DNA of 41,980 nucleotides from contig JBQTHE010000038.1 in assembly GCA_052390115.1 (NCBI GenBank), positions 1 through 41,980 of the forward strand. The letters are read 5' to 3'. The stretch comes from GCA-003244245 sp052390115 (GTDB lineage Bacteria > Actinomycetota > Actinomycetes > Mycobacteriales > Pseudonocardiaceae). Position 1 is the stretch's first letter. Each line of letters starts with the position of its first letter. Made by a program: the position numbers and the translations under genes. The notes under the pieces were generated by a model. The model saw nothing but the letters and a program-made list of their open reading frames with translations, was not told the DNA's origin and searched no databases. This document shows, piece by piece, positions 14,536-22,882 of this stretch.

Positions 14536-15648
14536 CTAAGCGGCACCGGCAGTCTGGCGCTGGCGGCGCCACCGGATACCGGACTCCAGAAAACCGTCGA
14601 TGTCCCCGTCGAGCACTGCGTCGGGGTTGCCCACCTCGTGCTCGGTTCGTAGGTCCTTGACCATCTGGTAGGGGTGCAGCACGTAGGAGCGCATCTGGTT
14701 GCCCCACGAGCTGCCCTCGCCCTTGAGCGCGTCCATCTCGGCTTGCCGCTCCTGCCGCTTGCGCTCCAGCAGCCGGGACTGCAGCACCCGCATCGCCGCC
14801 GCCCGGTTCTGGATCTGGGACTTCTCGTTCTGGCAGGACACCACGGTACCGCTGGGCAGGTGGGTGATGCGCACCGCGGAGTCGGTGGTGTTGACGCTCT
14901 GCCCGCCGGGCCCAGAAGATCGGAAGACGTCGACGCGGATCTCGCTGTCCGGGATGTCGACGTGGTCGGTCTTCTCGGTCACCGGCAGTACCTCGACACC
15001 GGCGAAGGAGGTCTGCCGGCGGCCCTGGTTGTCGAACGGTGAGATCCGCACGAGCCGATGGGTGCCCTGCTCCACCGACAGGGTGCCGTAAGCGAAGGGT
15101 GCCTTGACCACGAAGGTGGCCGACTTGATCCCGGCTTCCTCGGCCAAGGAAGTGTCGTAGATCTCGGTGGGGTAGCCGTGCCGCTCGGCCCAACGGAGGT
15201 ACATCCGCATCAGCATCTCGGCGAAGTCGGCGGCATCCACCCCCCCGGCCTCGGACCGGATCGTCATCAGGGCGTCCCGCTCGTCGTACTCGCCGGCCAG
15301 CAGCGTCCGGATCTCCAACGACGCGATCTCAGCGCCCAGCTTGGTTCGCTCGGCTTCGGCCTCGCTCCGGGCAGCCTCGTCAGCACCTTCCTCGGCCAGC
15401 TCGTAGAGGATCTCCACATCTTCCAGACGCTGTCGCAGCCCGAGCAACCGCCGCAGGTCACCCTGCTTGTGGGCGAGCTTGCTGTTGACCTGCTGGGCGT
15501 ACTCGACGTCATCCCACAGGTCTGGGCGGGCGGCCTGCTCCTCCAGCTCGGCCACCTGGGCCCGCAGCCGGTCGATGTCGAGCACAGCCTCGATCCCGGC
15601 AAGGGTGCCGGCCAGGTCCTTGAGATCGGCGGCGACGTCGGTGTTCAC
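14536..15648 (-). CDS. prfB: Peptide chain release factor 2
   Basis: 370 residues. The stop-codon recognition tripeptide SPF (203-205) marks RF2, specific for UGA/UAA. The GGQ motif (SSGPGGQSVN, 248-250) enters the peptidyl transferase centre to release the chain. The domain 1 coiled-coil precedes them. The reading frame is continuous from ATG: there is no internal UGA with a +1 programmed frameshift near codon 26, as in E. coli and many bacteria. Autoregulation by frameshifting is therefore absent here. First gene of the prfB-ftsE-ftsX run; a PadR regulator gene precedes it on the same strand. Confidence 0.97.
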   Translation of the reverse strand: MNTDVAADLKDLAGTLAGIEAVLDIDRLRAQVAELEEQAARPDLWDDVEYAQQVNSKLAHKQGDLRRLLGLRQRLEDVEILYELAEEGADEAARSEAEAERTKLGAEIASLEIRTLLAGEYDERDALMTIRSEAGGVDAADFAEMLMRMYLRWAERHGYPTEIYDTSLAEEAGIKSATFVVKAPFAYGTLSVEQGTHRLVRISPFDNQGRRQTSFAGVEVLPVTEKTDHVDIPDSEIRVDVFRSSGPGGQSVNTTDSAVRITHLPSGTVVSCQNEKSQIQNRAAAMRVLQSRLLERKRQERQAEMDALKGEGSSWGNQMRSYVLHPYQMVKDLRTEHEVGNPDAVLDGDIDGFLESGIRWRRQRQTAGAA

Positions 15649-15717
15649 GTCGAGCCAGGGTAGTCGCCCCGGACGAGCAGGGTTCAGGGCAGATGCTTCG
15701 ACCCTGACAAGCAGGTC

Positions 15718-16218
15718 TCAGTCCGTGGGGATGGCGTCGAGCAACTTGAGCACCGCGCGCCGGTGCGCCACGGTGAAATCCGCCGCTGCCTTGGTGTACG
15801 GATCGGTGGCCGCCTTCGCCTCCGCTCTGGCCTGGTCAAGGTGAACGAGGTAGTCGGCCCGGGCGCTGCTGACCAGGTTGGCGCGCTGCTTGGGAGTGAG
15901 CTGACCGGCATGCATGAGGCGCAGGATCAGCGGGCTGCGCAGGTTGTCTGATCCTGAGGTGGAGTTCAACCAGGACTTGAACGCGCGCTTGCCGGCGGCG
16001 GTGATGACGTATTGCTGGCTGGACCGCGCGCCTCTCTTGCCGAGCCGGAGCAGACCGGCCTCGGTGAGCACCGGCAGCTCGCGGTAGACCTGGCTGCGGG
16101 TGACGCTGAAGAACGACCCGAACCGCTCGCCGGCGACCGCGACCAGCTGGCCTCCGGTCCTCGGGCCGTCGTGCAAAAGTCCCAGCAGGGCGGCCGAGGT
16201 GGCGTTCAGGTCGCGCAT
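15718..16218 (-). CDS. PadR-family transcriptional regulator
   Basis: 166 residues. The N-terminal winged helix begins NATSAALLGLLHDGPRTGGQLV, then SVTRSQVYRELPVLTEAGLLRLGK, and GARSSQQYVITAAGKRAFKSWL is the PadR wing. The C-terminal half is a helical dimerisation domain (PadR_C-like). ATG 16218 gives the family N-terminus but has no good ribosome binding site, so the mRNA may be leaderless or the start may be further upstream at 16257. An imperfect palindrome lies upstream. Its target could be itself and the LLM oxidoreductase gene that ends just upstream on the same strand. Confidence 0.82.
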   Translation of the reverse strand: MRDLNATSAALLGLLHDGPRTGGQLVAVAGERFGSFFSVTRSQVYRELPVLTEAGLLRLGKRGARSSQQYVITAAGKRAFKSWLNSTSGSDNLRSPLILRLMHAGQLTPKQRANLVSSARADYLVHLDQARAEAKAATDPYTKAAADFTVAHRRAVLKLLDAIPTD

Positions 16219-16252
16219 CCACCCACGGTGCCACGCCAGGCCCGGGCCTGTC

Positions 16253-16277
16253 CACAATGGTCGGTCTGTCCAATGTG
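16253..16277. promoter_or_regulatory. Possible PadR operator
   Basis: CACAATGG (16253-16260) and CCAATGTG (16270-16277) form an imperfect 7-of-8 inverted repeat around a 9-base spacer, 35 bases upstream of the PadR start and directly after the LLM gene stop. PadR proteins often bind ATGT-8/9-ACAT type sites. Weak symmetry, so a low-confidence call. Confidence 0.3.
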
Positions 16278-17357
16278 TCAGGCGCCTTCGGCGCCCCGGT
16301 TCTCCAGTTCGCCGGCGAGGTTGCGGATCCGCTCGATGAGCCGGACCCGCTCAGCGGCAGAGCCGGCCAGCGGGGTCACGTTCAGCGTGGTGGCGCCCGA
16401 TGCAGCCAACACCTCCAACCGCTCACGCAGGTAGCCCACCGGTCCGACCAGCGACGTCCAGCGAAGCAGCTCGTCGGGCACCGCTGCGGCCGCATCGTCC
16501 TTCTTACCCTCGAGGTAGAGGTCCTGGATGGTCGCGGCCTCGGCCTCGAAGCCGTAGCGGCGAGCCAGGTCGTTGTAGAAGTTGCGCCCCTTGGCGCCCA
16601 TACCGCCGATATACAGCGCCAGCATCGGGCGGATGGTGTCGAGCAATCCGGCCGCGGTGTCCTGGTCATCGGTGATAGCCAGCGGGGCGGCCACCACGAC
16701 GTCGAGATCACCCAGCGCCGGGTCCCGCTTCACGCTGCCCTGCGCCAGCGAGTCGCCCCATACCTCGGCTGCCCGCTCGGGCAAATAGAAGATCGGCTCC
16801 CAGCCCTCGGCGATCTCCGCGGCCATCGCGACGTTTTTGGGACCGATCGCGGCGATGACGATCGGGATCCGTTCCCGCACCGGGTGGTTGATCAGCTTCA
16901 GCGGCTTGCCCAGTCCGGTACCGCAGTCCGCGGGCAGCGGGATCTGGTAATGCCTGCCCTGATACTCCAGCCGCTCCCGGCGCCACACCTTGCGGCAGAT
17001 CTCCACCAGTTCCCGGGTGCGGCCCAGTGGCGCGGTGTAGGGCACGCCGTGGAAGCCTTCGATCACCACCGGGTTCGACGCACCAATGCCGAGGGTGAAC
17101 CGGCCGCCGGACACGTAGTCCAGCCCGGCGGCGGTCATCGCGGTCAGCGCCGGGGTGCGGGTGTAGATCTGCAAGATCCCCGAGGCGATCTCCAGCCGCT
17201 CGGTGCGCGCGGCGATGAACCCCAGCTGGCTGACCGCGTCGAAGCTGTAGGCCTCGGGTACGAACACGATGTCCAACCCGGCCTGCTCATAATCGGCCAG
17301 CTCCGCGACGGTCTCGGCGAACCCGCCGCTGTAATTCAACGGCATCCCGATGCGCAC
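16278..17357 (-). CDS. LLM-class F420-dependent oxidoreductase
   Basis: 359 residues with the luciferase-like (beta/alpha)8 barrel: VRIGMPLNYSGG at the start, VFVPEAYSFDAVSQLGFIAARTERLEIASGI, then GRFTLGIGASNPVVIEGFHGV, and PIVIAAIGPKNVAMAAEIAEGW. These are the segments of F420-dependent monooxygenases/reductases of the mycobacterial LLM group. It would reduce or oxygenate an unknown substrate with F420H2. GTG 17357 is chosen because GGAGGA lies about 6 bases upstream and the family N-terminus begins there. Divergent from the rhodanese gene. Confidence 0.92.
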   Translation of the reverse strand: MRIGMPLNYSGGFAETVAELADYEQAGLDIVFVPEAYSFDAVSQLGFIAARTERLEIASGILQIYTRTPALTAMTAAGLDYVSGGRFTLGIGASNPVVIEGFHGVPYTAPLGRTRELVEICRKVWRRERLEYQGRHYQIPLPADCGTGLGKPLKLINHPVRERIPIVIAAIGPKNVAMAAEIAEGWEPIFYLPERAAEVWGDSLAQGSVKRDPALGDLDVVVAAPLAITDDQDTAAGLLDTIRPMLALYIGGMGAKGRNFYNDLARRYGFEAEAATIQDLYLEGKKDDAAAAVPDELLRWTSLVGPVGYLRERLEVLAASGATTLNVTPLAGSAAERVRLIERIRNLAGELENRGAEGA

Positions 17358-17471
17358 CGCGTTCCTCCTCCCCCTCGTCCGGCCACCCCGCACCGGCAGC
17401 CTGCCAGGCACGACGGCCGACTGCACCAGGTAACGTTGAGTAGCGCTGGAGACGACGCCGAGGAGGTTCCC

Positions 17472-17822
17472 ATGAGCTCCCCCGACCAGATCACCACCGA
17501 ACCCATCGGCCTCGACGAGGCGCACAGGCTGATCGCCTCAGGGGCAGCCGTGCTGGTGGACGTCCGCGAACAGCACGAATGGGATGCGGGGCACGCCGCT
17601 GAGGCCGTGCACATGCCGCTCGGCGAGCTCGAGGCCGCCGCCTTGCCGCCCGGCACCCAGATCGTCACCACCTGCCGCTCTGGGGGGCGAGGGTCGCGAG
17701 CGGCCGCAGCGTTGTTCGAAGCGGGATTGCCGGCACGCAACCTGATCGGCGGGATGCGTGGCTGGCGTGATGCCGGGCTGCCATTGGAGTCGTCCGGCGG
17801 TGGAGCAGGTTCGGTGGACTGA
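17472..17822 (+). CDS. Single-domain rhodanese-like sulfurtransferase
   Basis: 116 residues with one rhodanese domain: LIASGAAVLVDVREQHEWDAGH, then HMPLGELEA, and the active-site loop TTCRSGGRGS. The catalytic Cys starts a six-residue loop CRSGGR, the size for sulfur transfer rather than phosphate. The C-terminal RNLIGGMRGWRDAGLPLE is typical. It carries persulfide sulfur in the cytoplasm to an unknown acceptor. ATG has GAGGAGG 5-6 bases upstream. The molybdenum hydroxylase operon starts 111 bases downstream on the same strand; a role in sulfurating its cofactor is possible but is inference. Confidence 0.93.
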   Translation: MSSPDQITTEPIGLDEAHRLIASGAAVLVDVREQHEWDAGHAAEAVHMPLGELEAAALPPGTQIVTTCRSGGRGSRAAAALFEAGLPARNLIGGMRGWRDAGLPLESSGGGAGSVD

Positions 17823-17932
17823 CCCGGCAGGCTCGGTACGCGCCCGAGCCCGGTGCCTGCTTTCCGCCCTCGCATCCCTTTGAGATCTCTGTCGTTCTGG
17901 TGAAGACGCGTCACCAGAAGGAGAGCTCCCGC

Positions 17933-20170
17933 ATGGCACGCCCCACCAGACTCACCGATCACGAACCCCGCGCCGAGGGGACGGGTGCGCTGGGGCGCCG
18001 CCGGTTCCTCACCTACCTGGTCGCGGCGCCGACGTTGACCATCGCGGCCCGCTGGGGGCTGGATGAGCTCAGCCCGGCGCAGGCGAACGCGTTGCCGCCG
18101 CTGCCGGGTCCGACACCCTCGGACTTCTACGACATCGGTGACGCGCTGAAGGCGGCCACCGATCCGACCTCGGACCTGCTTCGGCTGGAGGTCAAGGAGA
18201 ACGGCCGTATCGTGCTGGAGCTGCCGCGCGCCGAGGTCGGGCAGGGGATCACGACCGCGATGGCGATGCTGGTGGCCGAGGAGATGGGCGCCAGGCTTTC
18301 CGACGTCGACGTCGTGCTGTCGGACGCCCGCCCGGAGCTGATGTTCAACCAGATCACCGGTGCCTCGACCTCGACCCGCACGCTGTTCACCCCCGTGCGG
18401 TTGACCGCCTCCGGGGCTCGCCTGCGGTTGCTGCGGACCTACGCCGAGGAGTTCGGCTACCGGGTCGACAAGCTCAAGATCCGCAACAGCACGGTGATCG
18501 CGCCGGACGGCGCGTCCGCCTCGTTCGGTTCGCTGACCGCCGCCGCCGCGAAGCTGGGCGAGCCGGTGATCGGACCATCGCCCAAGCCGTTCGACCAGTA
18601 CACCCTGGTCGGCAAGCCGACCACCCGCAAGGACCAGCGCAACCACATCACCGGCAAGACCAAGTTCTGTTGGGATCTGGACGTGCCGGGCGCGAAGCCG
18701 GCCATCGTGGCCCGGGCACCGCAGGTCCGCGGCACCGTCGAGGACTTCGATGAAGACGCCCTGCGCACGATGCCCGGGGTCATCGACGTGGCGCGGATCC
18801 CGACTGGCATCGCGATCGTGGCCGAGACGTTCGGTCAGGCGCTCGCCGCGCAGCAGGCGATCAAGGCCACGTACGGCAAGGGCGGGGTTGACGGGCTGTC
18901 CGACTCCGATATCCGCACGAAGTTGCGGTCAGCAGCCCCGCCGCTGACCGCGCCGACGCCAGGCCCCGGGTTGGAGCCGGTCCAGCTCGACGCCGAGTTC
19001 GACTGGGCGTTCGTCAACCACGCATCACTGGAGCCCAACAGCGCGGTCGCGGACGTGCGGGAGGACAGCGCCGAGATCTGGTCCGAGCTCAAGACGCCGA
19101 TCATCGCCCAAAGCACCATCGCCGAGGCGGTCGGCCTGCCGGTGGAGAAGGTGACCGTGCACGTGGTACGCGGCGGCGGCTCGTTCGGCCGGCGGCTGTT
19201 CTTCGACGGGGCGCTGGAGGCCGCGCAGATCTCGAAGGCCGTGGGCCGCCCGGTCAAGCTGATGTGGAGCCGGGCCGACGACATGCAGCACGGCCGGATG
19301 CGCCCGCGCGCCTACACCCGGCACCGGTTCACCCATGCCGGTGAGCAGATCCTCAGCTACGAGGAGCGGGTCTGCAATGTGGAGACCGACTTCCGGCACG
19401 GGTTCGGCGACGCGCTGACCGCCGCCGGCGCGCACCTGCCCGGCGGCAACTACTCCGTGGCGCAGGTGGCGTTCAACCTGATGGTCACGATGCCCTATAA
19501 CTTCGGCCCCACCACCCAGGTGCTCAACGAGGTTCCGCTGGACCTGAACACCGGCAGCTGGCGTGCGGTCTACACGGGGTATACGCACACCGCCCGGGAG
19601 ATCCTGATCGACGAGATGGCCGCGGAGCTCGGCGAGGACCCGGTGGAGTTCCGCCGCAAGCGGCTGAAGAACGACCGGGTCCGCGCGGTGCTGGACAAGG
19701 CCGCCACAGCGGGCAGGTGGGGGCGGAAGATGAAATCCGGGCACGCCCAAGGCTTCGCGATCAACGAGGAGCACCGCTCCGCGGTAGCCGTGCTGGTCGA
19801 GATCGACGCCACCGACCGCAAGAACCCTCGGGTATACAAGGCGGTGATGGCCTTCGACGCGGGTTTGCCGATCAATCCACGCGGCTTGGAGGCGCAGATG
19901 CTCAGCGGGCTGAACGACAGCATCTCGACAGTCCTCTACGCCGGCAACCACCTCGACAACGGCGCGTTCCGGGAGACCAGCTACACCGATTTCGGCTACG
20001 CCAAACAGCGGCACTACCCGATCAATGTCGAGATGTATGTCATGCCGAAGACCACCGACGAGCCCGGCGGGGCCGGTGAGACCACCGTACCGGCGGGCGG
20101 CGGCGCGGTCGCAAACGCCTACGCCCGGGCCACCGGCACCAGGCCCCGCAGCTTCCCGATCAACTTCTAG
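17933..20170 (+). CDS. Tat-exported molybdopterin-binding subunit of an IorB-like molybdenum hydroxylase
   Basis: 745 residues. An N-terminal Tat signal (LGRRRFLTYLVAAPTLT near residues 20-34) indicates folded export. The body matches the isoquinoline 1-oxidoreductase beta-type large subunit of the xanthine dehydrogenase superfamily: ELPRAEVGQGITTAMAMLVAEEMGA, the cofactor loop RGGGSFGRRLFFDGALEAAQIS, and GSWRAVYTGYTHTAREILIDEMA. Near the C-terminus AGETTVPAGGGAVANA retains the Gly-Glu pair that includes the base Glu in this superfamily. With the [2Fe-2S] subunit downstream it would hydroxylate an N-heterocycle or aldehyde using water oxygen. ATG 17933 has AGGAG upstream. There is no FAD subunit gene nearby. 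Confidence 0.92.
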   Translation: MARPTRLTDHEPRAEGTGALGRRRFLTYLVAAPTLTIAARWGLDELSPAQANALPPLPGPTPSDFYDIGDALKAATDPTSDLLRLEVKENGRIVLELPRAEVGQGITTAMAMLVAEEMGARLSDVDVVLSDARPELMFNQITGASTSTRTLFTPVRLTASGARLRLLRTYAEEFGYRVDKLKIRNSTVIAPDGASASFGSLTAAAAKLGEPVIGPSPKPFDQYTLVGKPTTRKDQRNHITGKTKFCWDLDVPGAKPAIVARAPQVRGTVEDFDEDALRTMPGVIDVARIPTGIAIVAETFGQALAAQQAIKATYGKGGVDGLSDSDIRTKLRSAAPPLTAPTPGPGLEPVQLDAEFDWAFVNHASLEPNSAVADVREDSAEIWSELKTPIIAQSTIAEAVGLPVEKVTVHVVRGGGSFGRRLFFDGALEAAQISKAVGRPVKLMWSRADDMQHGRMRPRAYTRHRFTHAGEQILSYEERVCNVETDFRHGFGDALTAAGAHLPGGNYSVAQVAFNLMVTMPYNFGPTTQVLNEVPLDLNTGSWRAVYTGYTHTAREILIDEMAAELGEDPVEFRRKRLKNDRVRAVLDKAATAGRWGRKMKSGHAQGFAINEEHRSAVAVLVEIDATDRKNPRVYKAVMAFDAGLPINPRGLEAQMLSGLNDSISTVLYAGNHLDNGAFRETSYTDFGYAKQRHYPINVEMYVMPKTTDEPGGAGETTVPAGGGAVANAYARATGTRPRSFPINF

Positions 20171-20182
20171 AGGAGCCTGACC

Positions 20183-20635
20183 GTGCCCACCTTCTCCTTC
20201 ACCCTCAACGGGAAGCGGGTCAGCGTCGACGCACCGCCTGACCTGGGGCTGCTGTACGTCCTGCGGGACAAGCTCGGGGTCACCGGCCCGAAATACGGCT
20301 GCGGGGTGGGGGTCTGCCGAGCCTGCACCAGCCACCTCAACGGCGAGGAGATCCAGCCCTGCATCGTGCCGATTCGCGAGGTCGACGGCCAGGACGTGAC
20401 CACGATCGAGGGCCTGGCCGACGGCGACGAGCTGCACCCGGTGCAGCAGGCGTGGCTGGACAACGATGTCGCGCAGTGCGGGTACTGCCAGCCGGGACAG
20501 ATCATGACGGCCGTCGCGCTGTTGCGGAAGAAGCCCAACCCGTCCGACGAGGACATCGACCGGATCGAGAACGTCTGCCGCTGCGGCACCTACTTCCGGA
20601 TCCGCGAGGCGATCAAGCAGGCCGCCCGCGGCTGA
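20183..20635 (+). CDS. [2Fe-2S] subunit of the molybdenum hydroxylase (IorA-like)
   Basis: 150 residues. The plant-type cluster motif KYGCGVGVCRACTSHLNG plus the later Cys in IQPC binds one [2Fe-2S]. The second cluster uses QCGYCQPGQIMTAVALL and ENVCRCGTYFRIREAI. It passes electrons from the molybdenum centre of the upstream subunit. It has no signal peptide, so it would hitch-hike through Tat with the large subunit. The GTG start follows the large-subunit stop by 12 bases with GAGGAG upstream, so the genes are translationally linked. The end overlaps the convergent DUF309 gene by 23 bases. Confidence 0.94.
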   Translation: MPTFSFTLNGKRVSVDAPPDLGLLYVLRDKLGVTGPKYGCGVGVCRACTSHLNGEEIQPCIVPIREVDGQDVTTIEGLADGDELHPVQQAWLDNDVAQCGYCQPGQIMTAVALLRKKPNPSDEDIDRIENVCRCGTYFRIREAIKQAARG

Positions 20636-21107
20636 GCAGCCGGGGTCGCAGATCCTCGGATGACACGGCATCCAGACCGTCCCGCTCGATCCGGGCAGCG
20701 AGCCAACGGGCGTGACCGGCCAGGCCCGCGACGTCCAGTCCGTGCGGGGGATCGGCAGCGTGGGGGTCGATCCGGTCCGCGCCGCGATGCAGCAGTGCCG
20801 CCGCGCCCCTCGGGTTGCCGCGCTGCACGTGGGTGAGACCGACCGCGAGTTGCGCCAAACCCTGCCACAGCTCGCGGTGCTCCCCCGCGGTTGCCTTCCA
20901 GACCCCCTCGAGCACCTCGTGAGCGTGGAACGGGTAACCGCCGTCGATCAGCTGCTGAGCTTGGCGCACCGCGTCGTCCGGGCTCAGCGCAACGTCCTCG
21001 GGAACCCGGTCGACCCCCTGCGCACCATGTGGCAACGGCCGGCCCTGGGCGTCTCGGGGCCGGGCGTTGCGGGCCCGGCCGGTGGGGTCCCGGTCACGGC
21101 TGCTCAT
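20613..21107 (-). CDS. DUF309 domain protein
   Basis: 164 residues. The conserved helical core DDAVRQAQQLIDGGYPFHAHEVLEGVWK, then ELWQGLAQLAVGLTHVQRGNPRGAAALL, is the DUF309 signature: FHAHEVLEGxWK and WQGLAQLAVGxxHxxRGN with conserved His, Glu and Trp. These all-helical proteins may bind metal through His/Glu; no activity is established to my knowledge. ATG 21107 sits one base after GGAGGG, which is tight. Divergent from the MshC-like gene (78 bases apart) and convergent with the IorA-like gene. Confidence 0.88.
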   Translation of the reverse strand: MSSRDRDPTGRARNARPRDAQGRPLPHGAQGVDRVPEDVALSPDDAVRQAQQLIDGGYPFHAHEVLEGVWKATAGEHRELWQGLAQLAVGLTHVQRGNPRGAAALLHRGADRIDPHAADPPHGLDVAGLAGHARWLAARIERDGLDAVSSEDLRPRLLSRGRPA

Positions 21108-21185
21108 CCCTCCATGATGTCCTTCGACTCGCCCGGTTGGTGAGGGCACCCACCGGGCTGGGGCGCAACGAGGCAGGATGGAGGC

Positions 21186-22313
21186 ATGGACCACCACGGT
21201 CGCCGCGAGCACACCGACCGGATCCGGCTGGGTGGCTGCGCGCTGCCGGTCGTCAGCCCGGCCCGGCTCTACGTCTGCGGCATCACCCCCTACGACGTGA
21301 CCCATCTGGGACACGCCAGCACGTTCGTGTGGGCAGACACGGCCGCTGCCGTGCTACGCCTTGCCGGGGCGGAGACCGTGACCTGCCGCAACGTCACCGA
21401 CGTCGACGACGTGCTGACCCGTGCCGCCGTGCAACGCGGCCGGCACTTCGACGAGTTCGCCCTGGAACAGGAGTACCTGTTCGGGCGGGACATGGCCGCA
21501 CTTCGGGTGCGCCGGCCCGAACACGAACCGCGGGCCCGGCACCACGTCGGGCGGGTCGTGCAGCTGGCCGCGGCGCTGCTTGCCACCAACCACGCCTACC
21601 TGCGCGGCGGTGCGGTGTACTTCCGTGGAGCTGATGTCCCGGCCAAGGCCGGGCTGAGCTTCGACCGGGCCGCGGAGCTCGCGGTCGAGTTCGGCGATCG
21701 GTCCGGCGACCAGCTGCGCGACGACCCCTTCGACGTCCCGGTGTGGCGGCCCTCCGCGGACGACGAGCCCGGCTGGCCCAGCCCGTGGGGTCGTGGCCGG
21801 CCCGGCTGGCACGCGGAGTGCGCCGCCATTGCACTAGGCGTGCTCGGCCCGGCGGTGGACATCCTGGCAGGTGGGGCCGACCTCGACTTCCCGCACCACG
21901 CCTACCAGGCCGCCATGGTGGAGGCTGCGACCGGCGTTGGCCCCTTCGCACGAGCCGAGTTTCCGGTCGGGACGGTCACTGTGGACGGCGCGAAGATGGC
22001 CAAGTCGACGGGCAACCTGGTACTGGTCGGCGAGCTGCTCGACCACCATCCCGCCGCAGCCGTGCGGCTGCTGCTGCTCAACCGGCCGTGGCGGCAGACC
22101 TGGGACTTCCGCGCTGGGGACATCGATGCCCAGGCGAGCCGGCTCGATCGCCTGTACTCGGCAGCCGGGACGGTGCGGACCTCACCCCCCGCATCGGACG
22201 CCGTCATCGCTGCCCTGGTAGACGACCTCGACGTTCCGGCCGCCCTCGCGATCGGGGAGGAGTCCGGCGGTGACGCGGCTCGGTTGGTACTGCGCACCCT
22301 CGCCCTGGAGTAA
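21186..22313 (+). CDS. MshC/cysteinyl-tRNA synthetase-like ligase without anticodon domain
   Basis: 375 residues of class I aminoacyl-tRNA synthetase fold. The HIGH motif is in YVCGITPYDVTHLGHAS; ITPYDxTHLGH is the version found in MshC (mycothiol cysteine ligase) rather than CysRS (GPTVYDxxHIGH). The zinc-site Cys residues are in LYVCG and WHAECAA, and His in FPHHAY. The KMSKS loop is KMAKSTGNLV. No anticodon-binding domain follows. It should adenylate cysteine and join it to an amine. It differs from housekeeping MshC in its shorter N-terminus, KMAKS and HHAY, so I think it is a paralogue acting on a different or modified acceptor. ATG start, divergent from DUF309. Confidence 0.8.
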   Translation: MDHHGRREHTDRIRLGGCALPVVSPARLYVCGITPYDVTHLGHASTFVWADTAAAVLRLAGAETVTCRNVTDVDDVLTRAAVQRGRHFDEFALEQEYLFGRDMAALRVRRPEHEPRARHHVGRVVQLAAALLATNHAYLRGGAVYFRGADVPAKAGLSFDRAAELAVEFGDRSGDQLRDDPFDVPVWRPSADDEPGWPSPWGRGRPGWHAECAAIALGVLGPAVDILAGGADLDFPHHAYQAAMVEAATGVGPFARAEFPVGTVTVDGAKMAKSTGNLVLVGELLDHHPAAAVRLLLLNRPWRQTWDFRAGDIDAQASRLDRLYSAAGTVRTSPPASDAVIAALVDDLDVPAALAIGEESGGDAARLVLRTLALE

Positions 22314-22348
22314 GGCTGCTGAGTGGACCCTGAAGAGGCGGTGAAACC

Positions 22349-22831
22349 GTGACATGCACGCTTATCCTGCTCAGGCACGCGAAATCGGCATGGCCCGAAG
22401 GCATCCCCGACGCACAACGGCCGTTGGCCGGACGGGGGCGCCGCGACGCCCCCGCCGTCGGCCGCTGGCTACGCACGCAGGTCGCCAGGATCGATCTCGT
22501 GTTGTGCTCCCCCGCGGTGCGAGCGGTCCAAACCTGGGACCTCGCGGCCGCACAACTGGATGCAATACCCCGAGTCCGTCACGACGAACGTCTCTACGGC
22601 GCCTCGGCGGGGGAGCTGCTGAGGATCACCCAGGAGTTGCCCCACACCGCGTCGACGGTGGTCCTGGTGGGCCACAATCCCGACCTCGAGGACCTCCTGG
22701 AGCTGCTGACCGGAACCGTCGAAATCCTCAAGACCTCCACCATCGCCGTCACGACCGCGCCAGCGCCATGGGCCGAGGCAAACGCTCGATCCTGGACCTT
22801 GGAGACATTGGCAACCCCGCGCGGTGGCTGA
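22349..22831 (+). CDS. SixA-like histidine phosphatase
   Basis: 160 residues. The catalytic motif LLRHAKSAWP (Arg-His, the phospho-accepting His) and the second active-site His in VVLVGHNPDLEDLLELL place it in the SixA branch of the histidine phosphatase superfamily, which lacks the larger cap of phosphoglycerate mutases. Members dephosphorylate phosphohistidine proteins or small phosphoesters in the cytoplasm; the target here is unknown. A GTG start follows the MshC-like stop by 35 bases with GAGG upstream, so the two are probably co-transcribed. Confidence 0.9.
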   Translation: MTCTLILLRHAKSAWPEGIPDAQRPLAGRGRRDAPAVGRWLRTQVARIDLVLCSPAVRAVQTWDLAAAQLDAIPRVRHDERLYGASAGELLRITQELPHTASTVVLVGHNPDLEDLLELLTGTVEILKTSTIAVTTAPAPWAEANARSWTLETLATPRGG

Positions 22832-22882
22832 TGCGTCGCCACCGTGACCCTTTCGTGACTGTCCGCTACGATCGCTCCCGCG

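Noticed and set aside
16257..17471. 521-codon plus-strand frame leading into the rhodanese
   Set aside because: Only the last 116 codons are a rhodanese; the rest is antisense to the LLM oxidoreductase.
19025..20671. 548-codon minus-strand frame
   Set aside because: Shadow of the molybdenum hydroxylase genes, whose motifs are unambiguous on the plus strand.
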